This document shows, one piece after another, positions 45,501-51,727 of a DNA stretch of 64,000 nucleotides. The notes beneath the pieces were generated by a model, which saw only the letters and a list, made by a program, of their open reading frames with translations, did not search any database and had not been told where the DNA came from. The number at the start of each line of letters is the position of its first letter. Positions within the stretch are counted from its first letter, which is position 1. The position numbers and the translations under genes are program-made. The stretch is from Tiliqua scincoides (lineage: Eukaryota; Chordata; Lepidosauria; Squamata; Scincidae), in NCBI RefSeq assembly GCF_035046505.1, contig NC_089825.1, positions 1,763,029 through 1,827,028 of the forward strand, in the 5' to 3' direction.

Positions 45501-47811
45501 AGAGATCTACATGAAACCGATCTCACACTTTGATTCAGAAGGCCTTCTCCTGCCCCAACACCCTTTGGGGTGAGCTTGCTTAGCCTGCACTGATGGACAG
45601 TGCAAAGCCCCTTATTCACTAGATCTGCTTGGAGACACCTTTGCCATAAGGCGGCCTGAAAAATCACCTCTTCGTGGGAACAAAAGGTGAGCCAAAGTTC
45701 AGGACTAGGTTACTATTCAATTAATGGGCATTCATGGTTAAGCTGATACTTTTAGAACTCAGAATACCAATCAAGCCCACCTGCCAAGGAAGGGGTTACA
45801 GTCAAGGTGGTAAGGAGGACTAGAGAAAAAGTTTGAGGGGCTTGGTAGTAAGATGTCCCCTTGGAGAACTACAAGGGAGTGCTGTTGCATGGAGGAACAG
45901 AGACAGGAGGAAAGAGACATGTTACATGACCCTATGGAATGTGGCTTGGCTCACTTGCTGGAGCCATGCAACCATAACAATTGCCTTACTGGACCAGCCC
46001 ATTAGAGTGCATCCTCCCATCCTCCACCGTGGCCAACCAGATGCCTTTTGCAGCTGACAAGCAGATCACGAAGAAAATAGAATCCAAGTGGTGCCAGTAT
46101 TCAAAAAGATATACTGCCGCTGTACAGAGAAGTTCCTCTGCAGTTGGTGTATTTTGGGGCATCAGTGCCTCACTCTGAGAGATGATATGGCAAAATGGAA
46201 GTCTGACCTTCCTTCTGCACCTCCCAGCTCTACAATTCTCTGCATGGCAAAAAGATTGGTCACCCAGAACCGCCACTCACCTCTTCTTCCTGGCAGCATG
46301 ATCAAAACCTTGGACGACAGTGCAGCTGGCAAAAGTGGAAAAGTATCTATTGTTTAAAAAAAGTGAGAGAAGTGTTAGGCCAAATGCTTGAGCTCTATTG
46401 GATTCAAGCAGTATCCAAGAAACCTGTATGCCCTTCTACATGATCTTCTCAGGAAGGCAGGCAGAAGGGGCAAGACCATGCTCTGTTGAAACCAGCATTC
46501 TGACGTCTACAACCCTTTGCCCCTGATAAGGCTCCAGTTGCCAGAATTGTGCTTATCCATCCCCCCCCCCCCCCCCGCAGCTGCCCTGCTACTGGAACTC
46601 CAAATTGCCTATTCTTGTTTCCAAAGTGAACTCTGTCATTGGAAATTGTCTCAAGTTATTTGTAGATTTTTTGTCCATGAACTCTGCCACATGCATTCCT
46701 CAAAACCTGTAGTTCTGAGGAGTTGGCCTGGGGTTGCAGAGACCAGAGGAAGACCCATTAGGGTCCATTCCCTAAGTAAAAGAAAGGGGGCTTCTTGGAA
46801 AAGAGACCATTGTTTCTGGGTACCCCTCTCTTTCCATGAAACTTCATGTTTGTTTAAGCTCTTTGTCTTTGGGATGGAGGGACGTTAAATAAGTGGAACA
46901 GAACGTGCAGTCAGTGACACACGTACACAAGCAAACTCCCTCTCAGCTTTGCTGTTGTACTCACTGGATGTAAGTATCAAGGAACAAATCTGCTTTCCAG
47001 ACTAAGTAAATATCTTGGATGCTGGCAGATTCCAACGTGCTCAAGGTTTTCTGCAGAGTTCTGTAATTTTCTTCTGTTAAGTTCCAGAGGACATGGAAGT
47101 GATCATTCAAAAGTAGGAAGAGCTTCAGATTCTCAAGGGAGCCTGAGAGACAGAAAGAGAAAAGTCTACAAGTCAGGACCAGAAGGGGAGGATATTGAGA
47201 GACATGAACCAGCCATCAATGTTTTGGGTGCTATGAGTTTTCCAGGACAGTTCCTCAATAGAGAACATCAATGTTTGGACAGTGTTAGAGGGGAAGAGGA
47301 CCTCCTAGGATGCAGTGGAGACTACACCAACTGTTTCTGTTATGTCTTTTGGACACATTTTGGTGCATACTTTGGGGGCACAGCTCAGTGGTAGAACAGC
47401 TGCTTTGCATGCAACCGTGGGAAGACCCTGTCTGAATGGCACCACTGCTAGTCAGTGGACACTATGCTAGCCCAGGTGGACCACTTGGCCAATTCAATAC
47501 AAGGCTGTGTAGTCAAAACAGGCACGCAAGAAGGTTCTAAGAATGGGTCACTCGTTTGTACCCAATTACTCTGCAGCCCATTTGTTTCAGAGCAAAAAAG
47601 AAACCAAACCAAACGGGACCCACTTGGTTTGGTTCTGCTTATTCCAAAAATGGACACAAGTTTCGACCAGAAAGGTCATGCCACTATTGGCATCTTGGCT
47701 CTCACCAGACTGCAGCAGGGGCTGAAGGACAACACTGTTGATTCGTGCAAGACAGGCCGAGAAAGTTTCCTCTGTCCTGAGCAAAGAGGTCGCCACGTCT
47801 GTGATGCTCAT
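21443..47811 (-). CDS. ALS2CL: ALS2CL, alsin C-terminal-like Rab5-pathway protein (25 coding exons)
   Basis: Coding exons, 5' to 3': 47811-47706, 47142-46965, 46346-46281, 44770-44605, 43819-43691, 41168-41049, 40786-40719, 39388-39322, 38173-37977, 37648-37583, 36809-36711, 35636-35475, 35117-35006, 34013-33936, 33761-33634, 33003-32830, 30860-30770, 28482-28325, 28185-28123, 27254-27081, 25722-25680, 24241-24180, 23571-23422, 22545-22449, 21505-21443. All phases join; the total is 2817 nt, or 938 residues (human is about 953). The order is a DH/PH-like region (about 1-300), MORN repeats (about 350-555), a linker, and a C-terminal VPS9 domain (about 795-935). It lacks the N-terminal RCC1 repeats of alsin, which separates ALS2CL from ALS2. 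Known for the family: it binds Rab5, has weak GEF activity, affects endosome dynamics and can pair with alsin. The C-terminal tail (SWHVPHNS) differs from the human end. Confidence 0.95.
22150..22420 (+). mobile_element. Possible CR1-related fragment
   Basis: GGCAGTATACCCCTGAATAC and GGGCTGTTGCCTTCAGGTC recall a CR1 tail variant common in squamates as I remember it. It lies in the last ALS2CL intron. Low certainty. Confidence 0.35.
22449..22545 (-). CDS. ALS2CL: ALS2CL coding exon 24 (VPS9)
   Basis: Residues 886-918, IQHLGAEIHLIRDLMDPANE then GGMYDFLLTALE, the conserved end of the VPS9 domain. Confidence 0.93.
22826..23275. mobile_element. Inverted-terminal-repeat DNA element, about 450 bp
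   Basis: Starts GACCCAATCCTATGG and ends GTAGGATTGGGCCC. The ends match the smaller CCCAATCCTA family, while the interior is different and longer. It lies in ALS2CL intron 23. Confidence 0.55.
23422..23571 (-). CDS. ALS2CL: ALS2CL coding exon 23 (VPS9)
   Basis: Residues 836-886, TTVDPREKLDILQKTYEEIE, then the VPS9 signature MDDLLPLLTYVVTRAR. The donor GCAAG|gtcggt departs from the consensus after GT. Confidence 0.92.
24180..24241 (-). CDS. ALS2CL: ALS2CL coding exon 22
   Basis: Residues 816-836, RRSLVKDRCFLSAIECLQKL, part of the VPS9 region. The donor is CTGAT|gtaagt. Confidence 0.9.
24318..24665 (-). mobile_element. LINE fragment: ORF2 C-terminal zinc knuckle and 3' tail
   Basis: The minus strand encodes RYKDICKRDLKALGVDLNRW and a terminal zinc-finger-like CSRCGRDCHSRIGLFSHTRR. 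This is a C-terminus seen in several non-LTR ORF2 proteins, perhaps RTE-like. Then comes the tail GAGACTGAAGGTTGCCAAC. It is 5'-truncated and lies in ALS2CL intron 21. Confidence 0.75.
25476..25550 (+). mobile_element. tRNA-type SINE head fragment
   Basis: GGGGCTGTAACTTCGTGGTA and GAACATGTCCTTTGCAGGAA resemble the box A region of the SINE copies at 47.4 and 56.0 kb. Confidence 0.5.
25680..25722 (-). CDS. ALS2CL: ALS2CL coding exon 21 (43-nt micro-exon)
   Basis: Residues 801-815, KQLWPLKDLKLTSNQ, matching the human HLWPLKDLTLTSRQ as I remember it. The exon is only 43 nt and easily missed; phase and splice sites (ttctctgcag, CAG|gtaaga) support it. Confidence 0.88.
26500..26800 (+). mobile_element. 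Old CR1 LINE 3' fragment
   Basis: TTTTAAAAGGACATTGGACA and the GCTGGACTGGATGGGTTTTT tail, strongly diverged. A 12-base G run is at 26713-26724. Confidence 0.5.
27081..27254 (-). CDS. ALS2CL: ALS2CL coding exon 20
   Basis: Residues 743-801, SDLDGLRIILPLILPSVYPE through LPDVKLLEFLDIQK. It leads into the VPS9 domain. Confidence 0.93.
28123..28185 (-). CDS. ALS2CL: ALS2CL coding exon 19
   Basis: Residues 722-743, ALLHLALEVRGQLAADDLEQ. The acceptor is gtcattcag and the donor is AAAG|gtaggt. Confidence 0.88.
28325..28482 (-). CDS. ALS2CL: ALS2CL coding exon 18
   Basis: Residues 670-722, ALMSSLHPLGKLLKALTVAF then QATYSGIGANKHLLTMAQAE and VKHYARKIWEFYR. The donor is ACCG|gtacgt. Confidence 0.93.
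28652..28910 (-). mobile_element. L2-tailed dispersed repeat
   Basis: (TTA)n then TTTATATACCGCTTTTCAAC, AAGGGCTCACAATCTAAAAG and CACTTGAAAAAGTGCCTCTT, a close relative of the copy at 10468-10700. It lies in ALS2CL intron 17. Confidence 0.75.
29215..29515 (+). mobile_element. CR1 LINE 3' end
   Basis: Encodes ESVELLATGCGDG-like remnants of the NSLPQDVV block, then AAGGGGGATTGGACAAATTG, and the tail CCTGATCCAGTGGGGCTGTT with CTTATGTTCTTA at the end. Confidence 0.85.
29461..29800 (+). repeat. Tandem CR1-tail units, period 139 bp
   Basis: The word AGGAAGCTGGACTAGATGG starts at 29461, 29600 and 29739, spaced 139 and 139. Each unit joins a CR1 tail end to ACTACAATTCCCAGGAAGCC and back to the upstream part of the tail. 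The same unit occurs at 36.9-37.1 kb. Confidence 0.85.
29815..29935 (+). mobile_element. L2 LINE 3' tail
   Basis: GTAAGCTGCCTTGAGCTTTG, AAAGGTGGGGTATAAATATT and (AAAT)n. It follows the CR1 tandem block. Confidence 0.75.
30221..30502. mobile_element. hAT-type element with perfect 8-bp target duplication
   Basis: ATCTAAGT at 30213-30220 and 30503-30510 flank a 282-bp element that begins CAGCTATTTTCAAAC and ends GCGTTGAAAGTCACTG. Its interior differs from the other copies and includes its own inverted stretch (AACAAATTGTCTGTTCC region). It lies in ALS2CL intron 17. Confidence 0.88.
30770..30860 (-). CDS. ALS2CL: ALS2CL coding exon 17
   Basis: Residues 639-669, GTEEVPGKVDFLEELIEHQE through LQGFLQQ. 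The acceptor is cacttttag. The donor CAG|gtgctg is weak at positions +4 to +6, but the phase fits exon 18 exactly. Confidence 0.85.
30861..31063 (-). other. Open frame running into ALS2CL exon 17, origin unknown
   Basis: The minus-strand frame of exon 17 stays open 68 codons upstream, including SKFLALAAHLSNLRSQVDHF and TTLQEKLRNFLAAEG, which looks like coding helix. The alsin family has no such insert, and the acceptor at 30861 fits exon 17 well. It may be a fossil of an inserted gene or an alternative exon; I do not recognise it. Confidence 0.3.
31950..32105 (+). mobile_element. tRNA-type SINE copy
   Basis: AACTCAGCATGCTGGAGGTC, then box-B-like GCTTCAATCCC, then CTCCAGATTGGACAGAGAAA and TGGTCTGACTCAGTTATGAG. 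It lies in ALS2CL intron 16. Confidence 0.65.
32305..32460 (+). mobile_element. 5S rRNA-derived SINE with LINE-type 3' tail
   Basis: Positions 32305-32415 match vertebrate 5S rRNA from about base 12 to its 3' end. The internal promoter is nearly intact: GGAAGCTAAGCAGGGTCAGG for box A and GTTAGTACTTGGATGGGAGA into box C. The next 33 bases, ATACCATAGTCTTTCGAGAC and GAAGGTTGCCAACC, are the shared LINE tail, followed by a short (AACC)n. It is the SINE3 or 5S-Sauria type known in lizards, in ALS2CL intron 16. Confidence 0.88.
32830..33003 (-). CDS. ALS2CL: ALS2CL coding exon 16
   Basis: Residues 581-639, QLGHEEFPVERRWEGLYSQF through ELRKSQEYLFCH. The open frame runs past the acceptor (ccttgttcag); I placed the exon start by alignment with the family. 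Confidence 0.9.
33634..33761 (-). CDS. ALS2CL: ALS2CL coding exon 15 (last MORN)
   Basis: Residues 539-581, GKLTFPNGFVLEGTFTNKSS through LQDDAVTK. The donor is AAAGT|gtaagt. Confidence 0.9.
33936..34013 (-). CDS. ALS2CL: ALS2CL coding exon 14 (MORN)
   Basis: Residues 513-538, GSGTLILEDDCVYEGHFSGD then LTFVGK. It is phase 0 at both ends. Confidence 0.9.
34093..34378 (-). mobile_element. LINE fragment: ORF2 C-terminus and 3' tail
   Basis: The minus strand encodes WETLASERPAWRQAVQHGLS and CSLCGRDCHS, the same protein end as at 24.3-24.7 kb, then the tail GAGACTGAAGGTTGCC. It is shorter than that copy and lies in ALS2CL intron 13. Confidence 0.75.
34693..34790. mobile_element. Small palindromic element, ACTTACTTCTGAGTA family
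   Basis: Begins GCACAATCCTGTACATGTG and ends GTATAGGATTGCAGCC, with an inner TGTACTCAGAAGTAAG and ACTTACTCCCAGGTAAG. The inverted ends agree. Confidence 0.7.
35006..35117 (-). CDS. ALS2CL: ALS2CL coding exon 13 (MORN)
   Basis: Residues 475-512, GERYIGMWHEGQRHGPGIVV through VCYQRTFHLDKMV. I took the donor as GGTA|gtaagt, because it keeps phase 0 and aligns with the family. Confidence 0.9.
35475..35636 (-). CDS. ALS2CL: ALS2CL coding exon 12 (MORN)
   Basis: Residues 421-475 with two MORN units: DMVYKGYFKENMRQGFGILE and FKYTGHWDNDKKSGYGIWDD. Confidence 0.93.
35893..36078. mobile_element. Small inverted-terminal-repeat element, CCCAATCCTA family
   Basis: Starts CAGCCCAATACTATCCAATT and ends AGCTGGATAGGATTGGGCCC. 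It lies in ALS2CL intron 11. Confidence 0.7.
36250..36610 (+). mobile_element. CR1 LINE 3' end
   Basis: The frame has RNTRGHPLERTGGGVRTKGS, the same region as the CR1 copy at 42.9 kb, then CTGTGGAACTCCTTGCCACA and ACAGGTTACAAGTCATGATG. Confidence 0.8.
36711..36809 (-). CDS. ALS2CL: ALS2CL coding exon 11 (MORN)
   Basis: Residues 388-421, FGICLIPRVSEDRYDCYKCH then WREGKMSGYGICE, a divergent MORN unit typical of alsin-like proteins. Confidence 0.92.
36885..37130 (+). repeat. Tandem CR1-tail units, period 140 bp
   Basis: AGGAAGCTGGACTAGATGGG starts at 36918 and 37058. The linker ACTACAATTCCCAGGAAGCC is the same as at 29.5 kb. It ends with CTTCTTATGTTCGTATGTTC, the 8-bp end repeat typical of CR1. 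Confidence 0.85.
37583..37648 (-). CDS. ALS2CL: ALS2CL coding exon 10 (MORN)
   Basis: Residues 366-388, KGTLTWLDGRNYVGDFKEGL plus EHG, one MORN unit. The acceptor is ctttgcag and the donor is CATGG|gtgagg. Confidence 0.92.
37977..38173 (-). CDS. ALS2CL: ALS2CL coding exon 9
   Basis: Residues 301-366. It completes the PH-like part (AVWQWKLNQAVRQVLNGKRD) and starts the first MORN unit (AVYDGEWCLSKPHGK). Confidence 0.92.
39322..39388 (-). CDS. ALS2CL: ALS2CL coding exon 8
   Basis: Residues 278-300, HALRIVTPEEEFFILAKDPK plus AQ. It matches the human stretch FHLLTPEEEFSFCAKD as I remember it. Confidence 0.9.
39868..39958. mobile_element. Small palindromic element, ACTTACTTCTGAGTA family
   Basis: GGCTACAATCCTAGACACTT at the left, ATGTCTAGGATTGCC at the right, with TGGGAGTAAGCACCATTGAA inside. 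Confidence 0.7.
40719..40786 (-). CDS. ALS2CL: ALS2CL coding exon 7
   Basis: Residues 256-278, GSGFQSFDLKLVWVDTTSKD, a PH-like beta strand pair. The donor is GGAAA|gtaagt. Confidence 0.88.
41049..41168 (-). CDS. ALS2CL: ALS2CL coding exon 6
   Basis: Residues 216-255, DALCVPNRRLLEDSRNLTAF through SDRILLFDDILVLIQ, the start of the PH-like region. It is phase 0 at both ends. Confidence 0.9.
41595..41770 (+). mobile_element. CR1 LINE 3' fragment, interrupted or abutted by a second CR1
   Basis: CTGTGGAACTCCCTGCCACA through TTTAAAAGGGGATTGGACAA to GATGCAAGGGAGGGCACCAG, then an abrupt change into reverse transcriptase sequence near 41771. Confidence 0.8.
41771..43270 (+). mobile_element. CR1 LINE, 5'-truncated, with open reverse transcriptase frame
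   Basis: A single open frame runs to 43077 (the first ATG at 41743 lies in the preceding CR1 fragment, so the first 10 or so codons are foreign). Reverse transcriptase blocks in order: GNYRPVSLTSIPGK, DIIYLDFQKAFDTVPHQRLL, SGVPQGSVLGPVLFNLFIND, FADDTKL catalytic box, then VRPHLEYCVQFWS and GLWNSLPQDVV. The 5' end lacks the endonuclease. The 3' untranslated region ends in CTGTTCTTATGTTC. Truncation on insertion is normal for LINEs. The open frame over 430 codons means a young copy. It lies in ALS2CL intron 5. Confidence 0.92.
43691..43819 (-). CDS. ALS2CL: ALS2CL coding exon 5
   Basis: Residues 173-215, YPEKEVVTEAAEQFGKLQSF through SLWKSLGHKFV. Both borders are phase 0. The donor lies in an alternating gtgcgtgcgtg stretch. 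Confidence 0.9.
44605..44770 (-). CDS. ALS2CL: ALS2CL coding exon 4
   Basis: Residues 117-172, SEIWKQHKQSLQQFLTDFSP through YSLIFSKLKETSSQ, DH-like helices. A CR1 fragment starts about 45 bases upstream of this exon's acceptor. Confidence 0.9.
44815..44965 (+). mobile_element. CR1 LINE 3' tail fragment
   Basis: GATGCAGGGGAGGGCACCAG, CACTTGGTGGGCCGCTGTGA and GGGCTCTTCTGATGTTCTTA, 45 bases from ALS2CL exon 4. Confidence 0.8.
45975..46060 (-). mobile_element. Old CR1 LINE 3' tail fragment
   Basis: TTACTGGACCAGCCCATTAG and CGTGGCCAACCAGATGCCTT, a diverged reverse complement of the CR1 tail. Confidence 0.45.
46281..46346 (-). CDS. ALS2CL: ALS2CL coding exon 3
   Basis: Residues 95-117, YFSTFASCTVVQGFDHAARK, aligning with SYTSCMVVQAFQKAAKRR of the human protein as I remember it. 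The donor is AGAG|gtgagt. Confidence 0.9.
46965..47142 (-). CDS. ALS2CL: ALS2CL coding exon 2
   Basis: Residues 36-95, in the DH-like region: GSLENLKLFLLLNDHFHVLW and VWKADLFLDTYIQ. The acceptor is tctctcag and the donor is TCCA|gtgagt. Confidence 0.9.
47368..47440 (+). mobile_element. tRNA-type SINE head
   Basis: GGGGGCACAGCTCAGTGGTA then GAACAGCTGCTTTGCATGCA, a clear box A context, in ALS2CL intron 1. Confidence 0.6.
47706..47811 (-). CDS. ALS2CL: ALS2CL coding exon 1
   Basis: Residues 1-36, MSITDVATSLLRTEETFSAC onward, ending in VVLQPLLQSG. An acceptor (gccgtaacag) sits three bases before the ATG, so the gene has at least one untranslated exon further upstream. Confidence 0.88.
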
Positions 47812-48122
47812 GTCCTGTTACGGCAGAAACACAGGAAGGAAGAGAAAGATTCAGACCTGGTCTCTAGCTGCAGAGGTCAGACCACCGGGTAGCTTTTCCA
47901 AAGTTAGCCTGAACCAAGTAACAATTTGCCGGTGGGGGGGTGGGGGAGAAGCAAGATGTTGTATCCTGCTTCAGAATGCTTTGCTGCACATAATCAATTT
48001 CTGCCCAGCCCACAGGTGTACACATTTGATCCCTGTTGTGTATATGCAACATTGGGCAGAAATGGCCTAAGAGAATCTAGACAATGAGGGGAGAAGCCCC
48101 AACTTGATGGGGGACAACATAC

Positions 48123-48160
48123 CTGTAATTTGCAGGCTGAAGATCTCTGGCATCTCCAGG
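48123..48160 (-). other. Candidate ALS2CL untranslated exon end
   Basis: The minus-strand donor TTACAG|gtatgt at 48123/48122 lies about 300 bases upstream of the ATG exon. It could end a 5' untranslated exon; the exon start is unknown. Confidence 0.2.
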
Positions 48161-48839
48161 TAAGTTATCTCAGGCAGCTGGGCAAGACCTCTTCCCAAGA
48201 CCTTGCAACCTGCTGCCAGTCAAAGCAGGCCACACTGGATTCAACAGACCAATGGTCAACAGAAGATAGCTTCACCTGCCCATGTAAAGTCACCTACAGC
48301 ACAGCAGCCTAAAGCCACACACACTCACACACCCCTAATCTTTCTTCCTTCTCATCAGGAAGAGAACTTGGTTCACCACAGGCGACAAGCAAAGCTGCTC
48401 TCTGCAAGCCTGATACAGAGAACTGGCCAGTTGCGCTTCTGCAACAGCCCTGAGAAGCAAACCATTCCTGTGGCTCTGAACAAGTGTTCCCTACACCTAA
48501 TGCAGGGAAGATCCCTGGGAACCCCCTCCCTCCAGATTCTCCAAGGCCAGGACTGCCAATATTTGTTAGGGCTTGCAGCACTTTCATGAGCCAAACAATC
48601 TAGCCTGAATCTTTCACATTTTGTACATTTTTTAATGTTGCAAGCCTCCCCAAGTTCCAGAAGTGGGTCTGATTCAGCGTCTTTAAAAAGAGTGATCCTT
48701 GGGTCAGAGTGATGACTGATAAGGGAAACAGGAAATCCCAAGCACTGTACCCTGCTGATAAACTAACCCTTATTTTTCCCCTTTTGCCACAAAGAGTACA
48801 TTTGGAAGTTCATTGAGAAAAAGAAAATCAAGCCTAATG

Positions 48840-48990
48840 AAAAAATTATTATTATTATTATTAATATTATCTGGATTTGTAATACGCCTTTTTCCCCGAA
48901 GGGCACCCAAGGCGGCTAACAGCATTTAAAAGTAATAAAGTACATAAATGCATTGTATTTAATATAATACAAAATGCAAATACATGTTTG
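48840..48990 (-). mobile_element. L2-type tail
   Basis: (ATT)n then TAATACGCCTTTTTCCCCGA and AAGGCGGCTAACAGC, a reverse-complement L2 3' end. Confidence 0.65.
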
Positions 48991-49104
48991 TACACATTCA
49001 AAGACACCACTTCAGGGCCACAGTTTTCCCTGGCAAGACTCCTGTGTCTTTAATGCCACCAGCAAGAATTTTCCCTTCCCTCTGGAAAAACAGCCAGGAT
49101 AGTA

Positions 49105-49305
49105 CAGTAGTTTGGGTGTCAAGACTTGGATCTGGATTCAAATCTCCACTCAGCTATGCAGCTTCCTGGGTGACCTTGGACCAATCACTCTCCGTCAGTC
49201 TAACCTACCTCACAGGGTTGTTGTGAAGACAAAAGGAGGAGAAAATTATGTATACCACCCTGAACTCTTTGGGGGAAGAGTGGTATAAAAATGTGAATTA
49301 TTTAA
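49105..49305 (+). mobile_element. MIR-like (CORE) SINE
   Basis: CTTGGATCTGGATTCAAATC (box B), TTCCTGGGTGACCTTGGACC (core), CTACCTCACAGGGTTGTTGT and GGTATAAAAATGTGAATTA (L2-type tail) occur in the order expected of MIR. Confidence 0.85.
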
Positions 49306-49309
49306 AAGC

Positions 49310-51085
49310 TTCAGCCAATAAGGCAGAGGAGCTTCTTCTAGAAAAGGAGAAGAGAGCTCCATAGCAACCCAGTTTTAGAGTCAGCAATCAGCTCTGATGA
49401 CAGGAAGTAAAATAAAGGCAGGTATAATGTAATAGGAAACACGCAACCAGCCACTTCGTTCAAGGTGGTCAAATACGCAAGGTCCTTTCCCAAAACAGGA
49501 AATTCTCAAAGCAACTATGTCACTGGCTCAGTCCACGGGCTTGCCTCCCCCCATCCCAAACGCTGACGTCCGAAAAGTGTTCCTCAAGAGTCCATCAAAA
49601 ATGCCCAGCGCTGAAGAGCTTTTGCATGTAATGTTTTAAAAAACACGGCTGCTTTAGGACAGTCAGTCTTACTCAGGAAGGGTGGCCAGTAAGACCTGCC
49701 TCTGCAGATGCATAGCTAAGGCAAGCCACAACTCTCTGCCTAAGGGCACTTGGCGAGTTGGTGCAAGGTGAGACACAAACTGGGAGCCTATTGAGTTTCC
49801 AACCAGGAACTATAGCTCAGTCTCCGTTCCTCTGCCACACCAGCTCATACACCAATTTCAATTCGCTCTGGCACAAAGTCTCACAATTATTTCCATCAAC
49901 TTCCTTCCCTAACCTTAGTTGCTACCTTAACTTAGAGCACCATCTAAACATATTCTACTTGGAATTAATTTCCATCAATTTGAATGGCATTACCCCCAAA
50001 AGCTAAACTTCCCAGTAGCAACACAGCACTCACAAGCTGCTTTCAAAACATCCATTAATGAGACTCTCCTAGAGAGATCGATAAGCATGCACAGAGTTTT
50101 AATTTTTAAAGTATGCGTATAACTGGAATAAAGCACAGGGCTCCCGAAGAGGATCAGCCCTCGCAGACACCCACACAGGTGAAGAAGAAACCTACAAGGT
50201 CAGAAGAGAACCTTGTCCGTTTCACTCTGAGGATGAAAAACTGGTGTGGTGGGTATCTTTTCAGGCAAGTTGGAGAGAGAGATGTGGAAATATCCAGGAG
50301 AGCAATGAAATTGTAACTGAACTGCGGGTCAAATTAAAATGCAGGAGTTCCACGTGCAAAACATTTTCACATTTTATTTTCAAAAGCAGCCCTGAAAAGG
50401 GGAGCATGCCAACCTCACCACCCTTGCCATGCCTATGATCCAACTCTCTCATCCCAAAGCTTCACAAATTGTGTGCATAATTTTCCCCTCCACAATCAAG
50501 GGCTGCTTTGGGGGGATTTAAATGAAGAAATTGGAGCACAAGAGAGGTTTGAACTCCTCTCTCCACGCTTACCAGAACCTTGATCCAAATCTGTCGTCCC
50601 CCCCAGCTGCCCTTTGAAGAAAACGCATTGGAGTTCCAATCACAGAGCCCCCACACCACACTTCGTTTGGGCCAGAGTCTAGTCAGAGGGAAGCCTGAAC
50701 TGCATGGCTGCCCTAAAGATATCAGACTGCCTTCTCTGGTGGGTGATGAGGGTGGTCAAGCAAAATCCCCTGCAGTGTTTTGCCTCTGGCTGCTTGCCAG
50801 AGTTTGAATGTTATGTGAACACCAGAAAATTGTTGCCAGGAAGACAGAAAGGAGTGCTGCCAGGGTGGGGTGGGGGATTGGAACAAAAAGGTCCACAACT
50901 TCATTGTGGCTTACTGCCCATATTTAAACTACTGAGTCAGCATCACAAAAGGAGCTGGTTCCTTGAGCACATCACCACTTCCAGCACTGCTGGAATCACT
51001 ATCACTATCACGATGAAATCACTATGGGTGATTGCACTTGCCCATGTTTGAATTGTACGAATACATATTGATGCTTATGGAGAAG
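49310..51085. other. Unassigned sequence
   Basis: No gene, splice-framed exon or clear repeat is recognised in this stretch upstream of ALS2CL. Confidence 0.35.
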
Positions 51086-51087
51086 AC

Positions 51088-51130
51088 TTGGGCTGCATTT
51101 CCACTACAGTATTACACTACAGTAGTAGTA
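51088..51130. mobile_element. Left terminus of a hairpin-bearing DNA element (possible)
   Basis: GGGCTGCATTTCCACTACAG repeats the sequence right of the hairpin at 51.7 kb (GGGCTGCATTTCCACTATAG), so the element may have been split by the LINE-derived insertion that follows. Confidence 0.4.
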
Positions 51131-51608
51131 CACTACACTACATCATTCCCCTGGGGGCTGGGGGTAAGAATACGCCCTCAGTTTGGCTGTACTTGTCGTA
51201 AGAGGCGACTGAACAGCCGCCGGGTAGATGGGACTCGTCAGCCTGGGAAGGCAGCTCATCTGAGAGAAGGAAAACTCTGATCCCAAACCTCCACTGCCTT
51301 GTGGCTACATCCAGTTATGGAAAAGGCTTCAGGAGTCAACCTCGAGGCAAAATCCAGAGCCGGAGTCCCTGAGGCAGTTCATGGCTGAACACAGTCACGT
51401 TCTGGCAACTACTGTGACCAACTGTATTGGCTTCTGCCTTTCCATTGGACCATTTCAGCGATGTGGAGAGGGGGGATTTGCTGCATGGGTAACAGTCTAT
51501 CCTCCGTATCTACTTTACCCAGGCTTCGCGCACTGGAGAGGACACTCTGTTCCAGAACACTATTCCGAGCGTGATATCAGTCTTCCGAGACTGAAGGATG
51601 CCAGCAAG
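51128..51608 (+). mobile_element. LINE-derived deletion element: 5' leader joined to 3' tail
   Basis: A GC-rich head (AGGCGACTGAACAGCCGCCG, GATGGGACTCGTCAGCCTGG) unlike the neighbours is joined within 480 bases to GAGCGTGATATCAGTCTTCC and GAGACTGAAGGATGCCAGC, the tail of the LINE at 24.3 and 34.1 kb. No ORF2 lies between. The head probably is that LINE's 5' untranslated region. Confidence 0.6.
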
Positions 51609-51635
51609 TCATTAAATCCACTTCCAATCCACTTC

Positions 51636-51727
51636 AAATGCAGCCCTGAACAGGCTAAGACTGAAGAACCCACATTTATTAAAATAAATGTGGGTTCTTC
51701 AGTCTTAGCCTGTTCAGGGCTGCATTT
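51636..51727. repeat. 45-bp-arm hairpin
   Basis: The arms 51636-51680 and 51683-51727 are exact reverse complements with a 2-base loop. They begin AAATGCAGCCCTGAACAGGC. The centre is TTTATTAAAATAAA. Confidence 0.92.

Noticed and set aside
47455-48070. Plus-strand open frames over ALS2CL exon 1
   Set aside because: They are shadows of the minus-strand exon and intron and have no family support.
48140-48163. A plus-strand micro-exon with good acceptor and donor
   Set aside because: Only about 24 bases between the sites and no gene on that strand to host it; more likely chance or part of a minus-strand untranslated exon.
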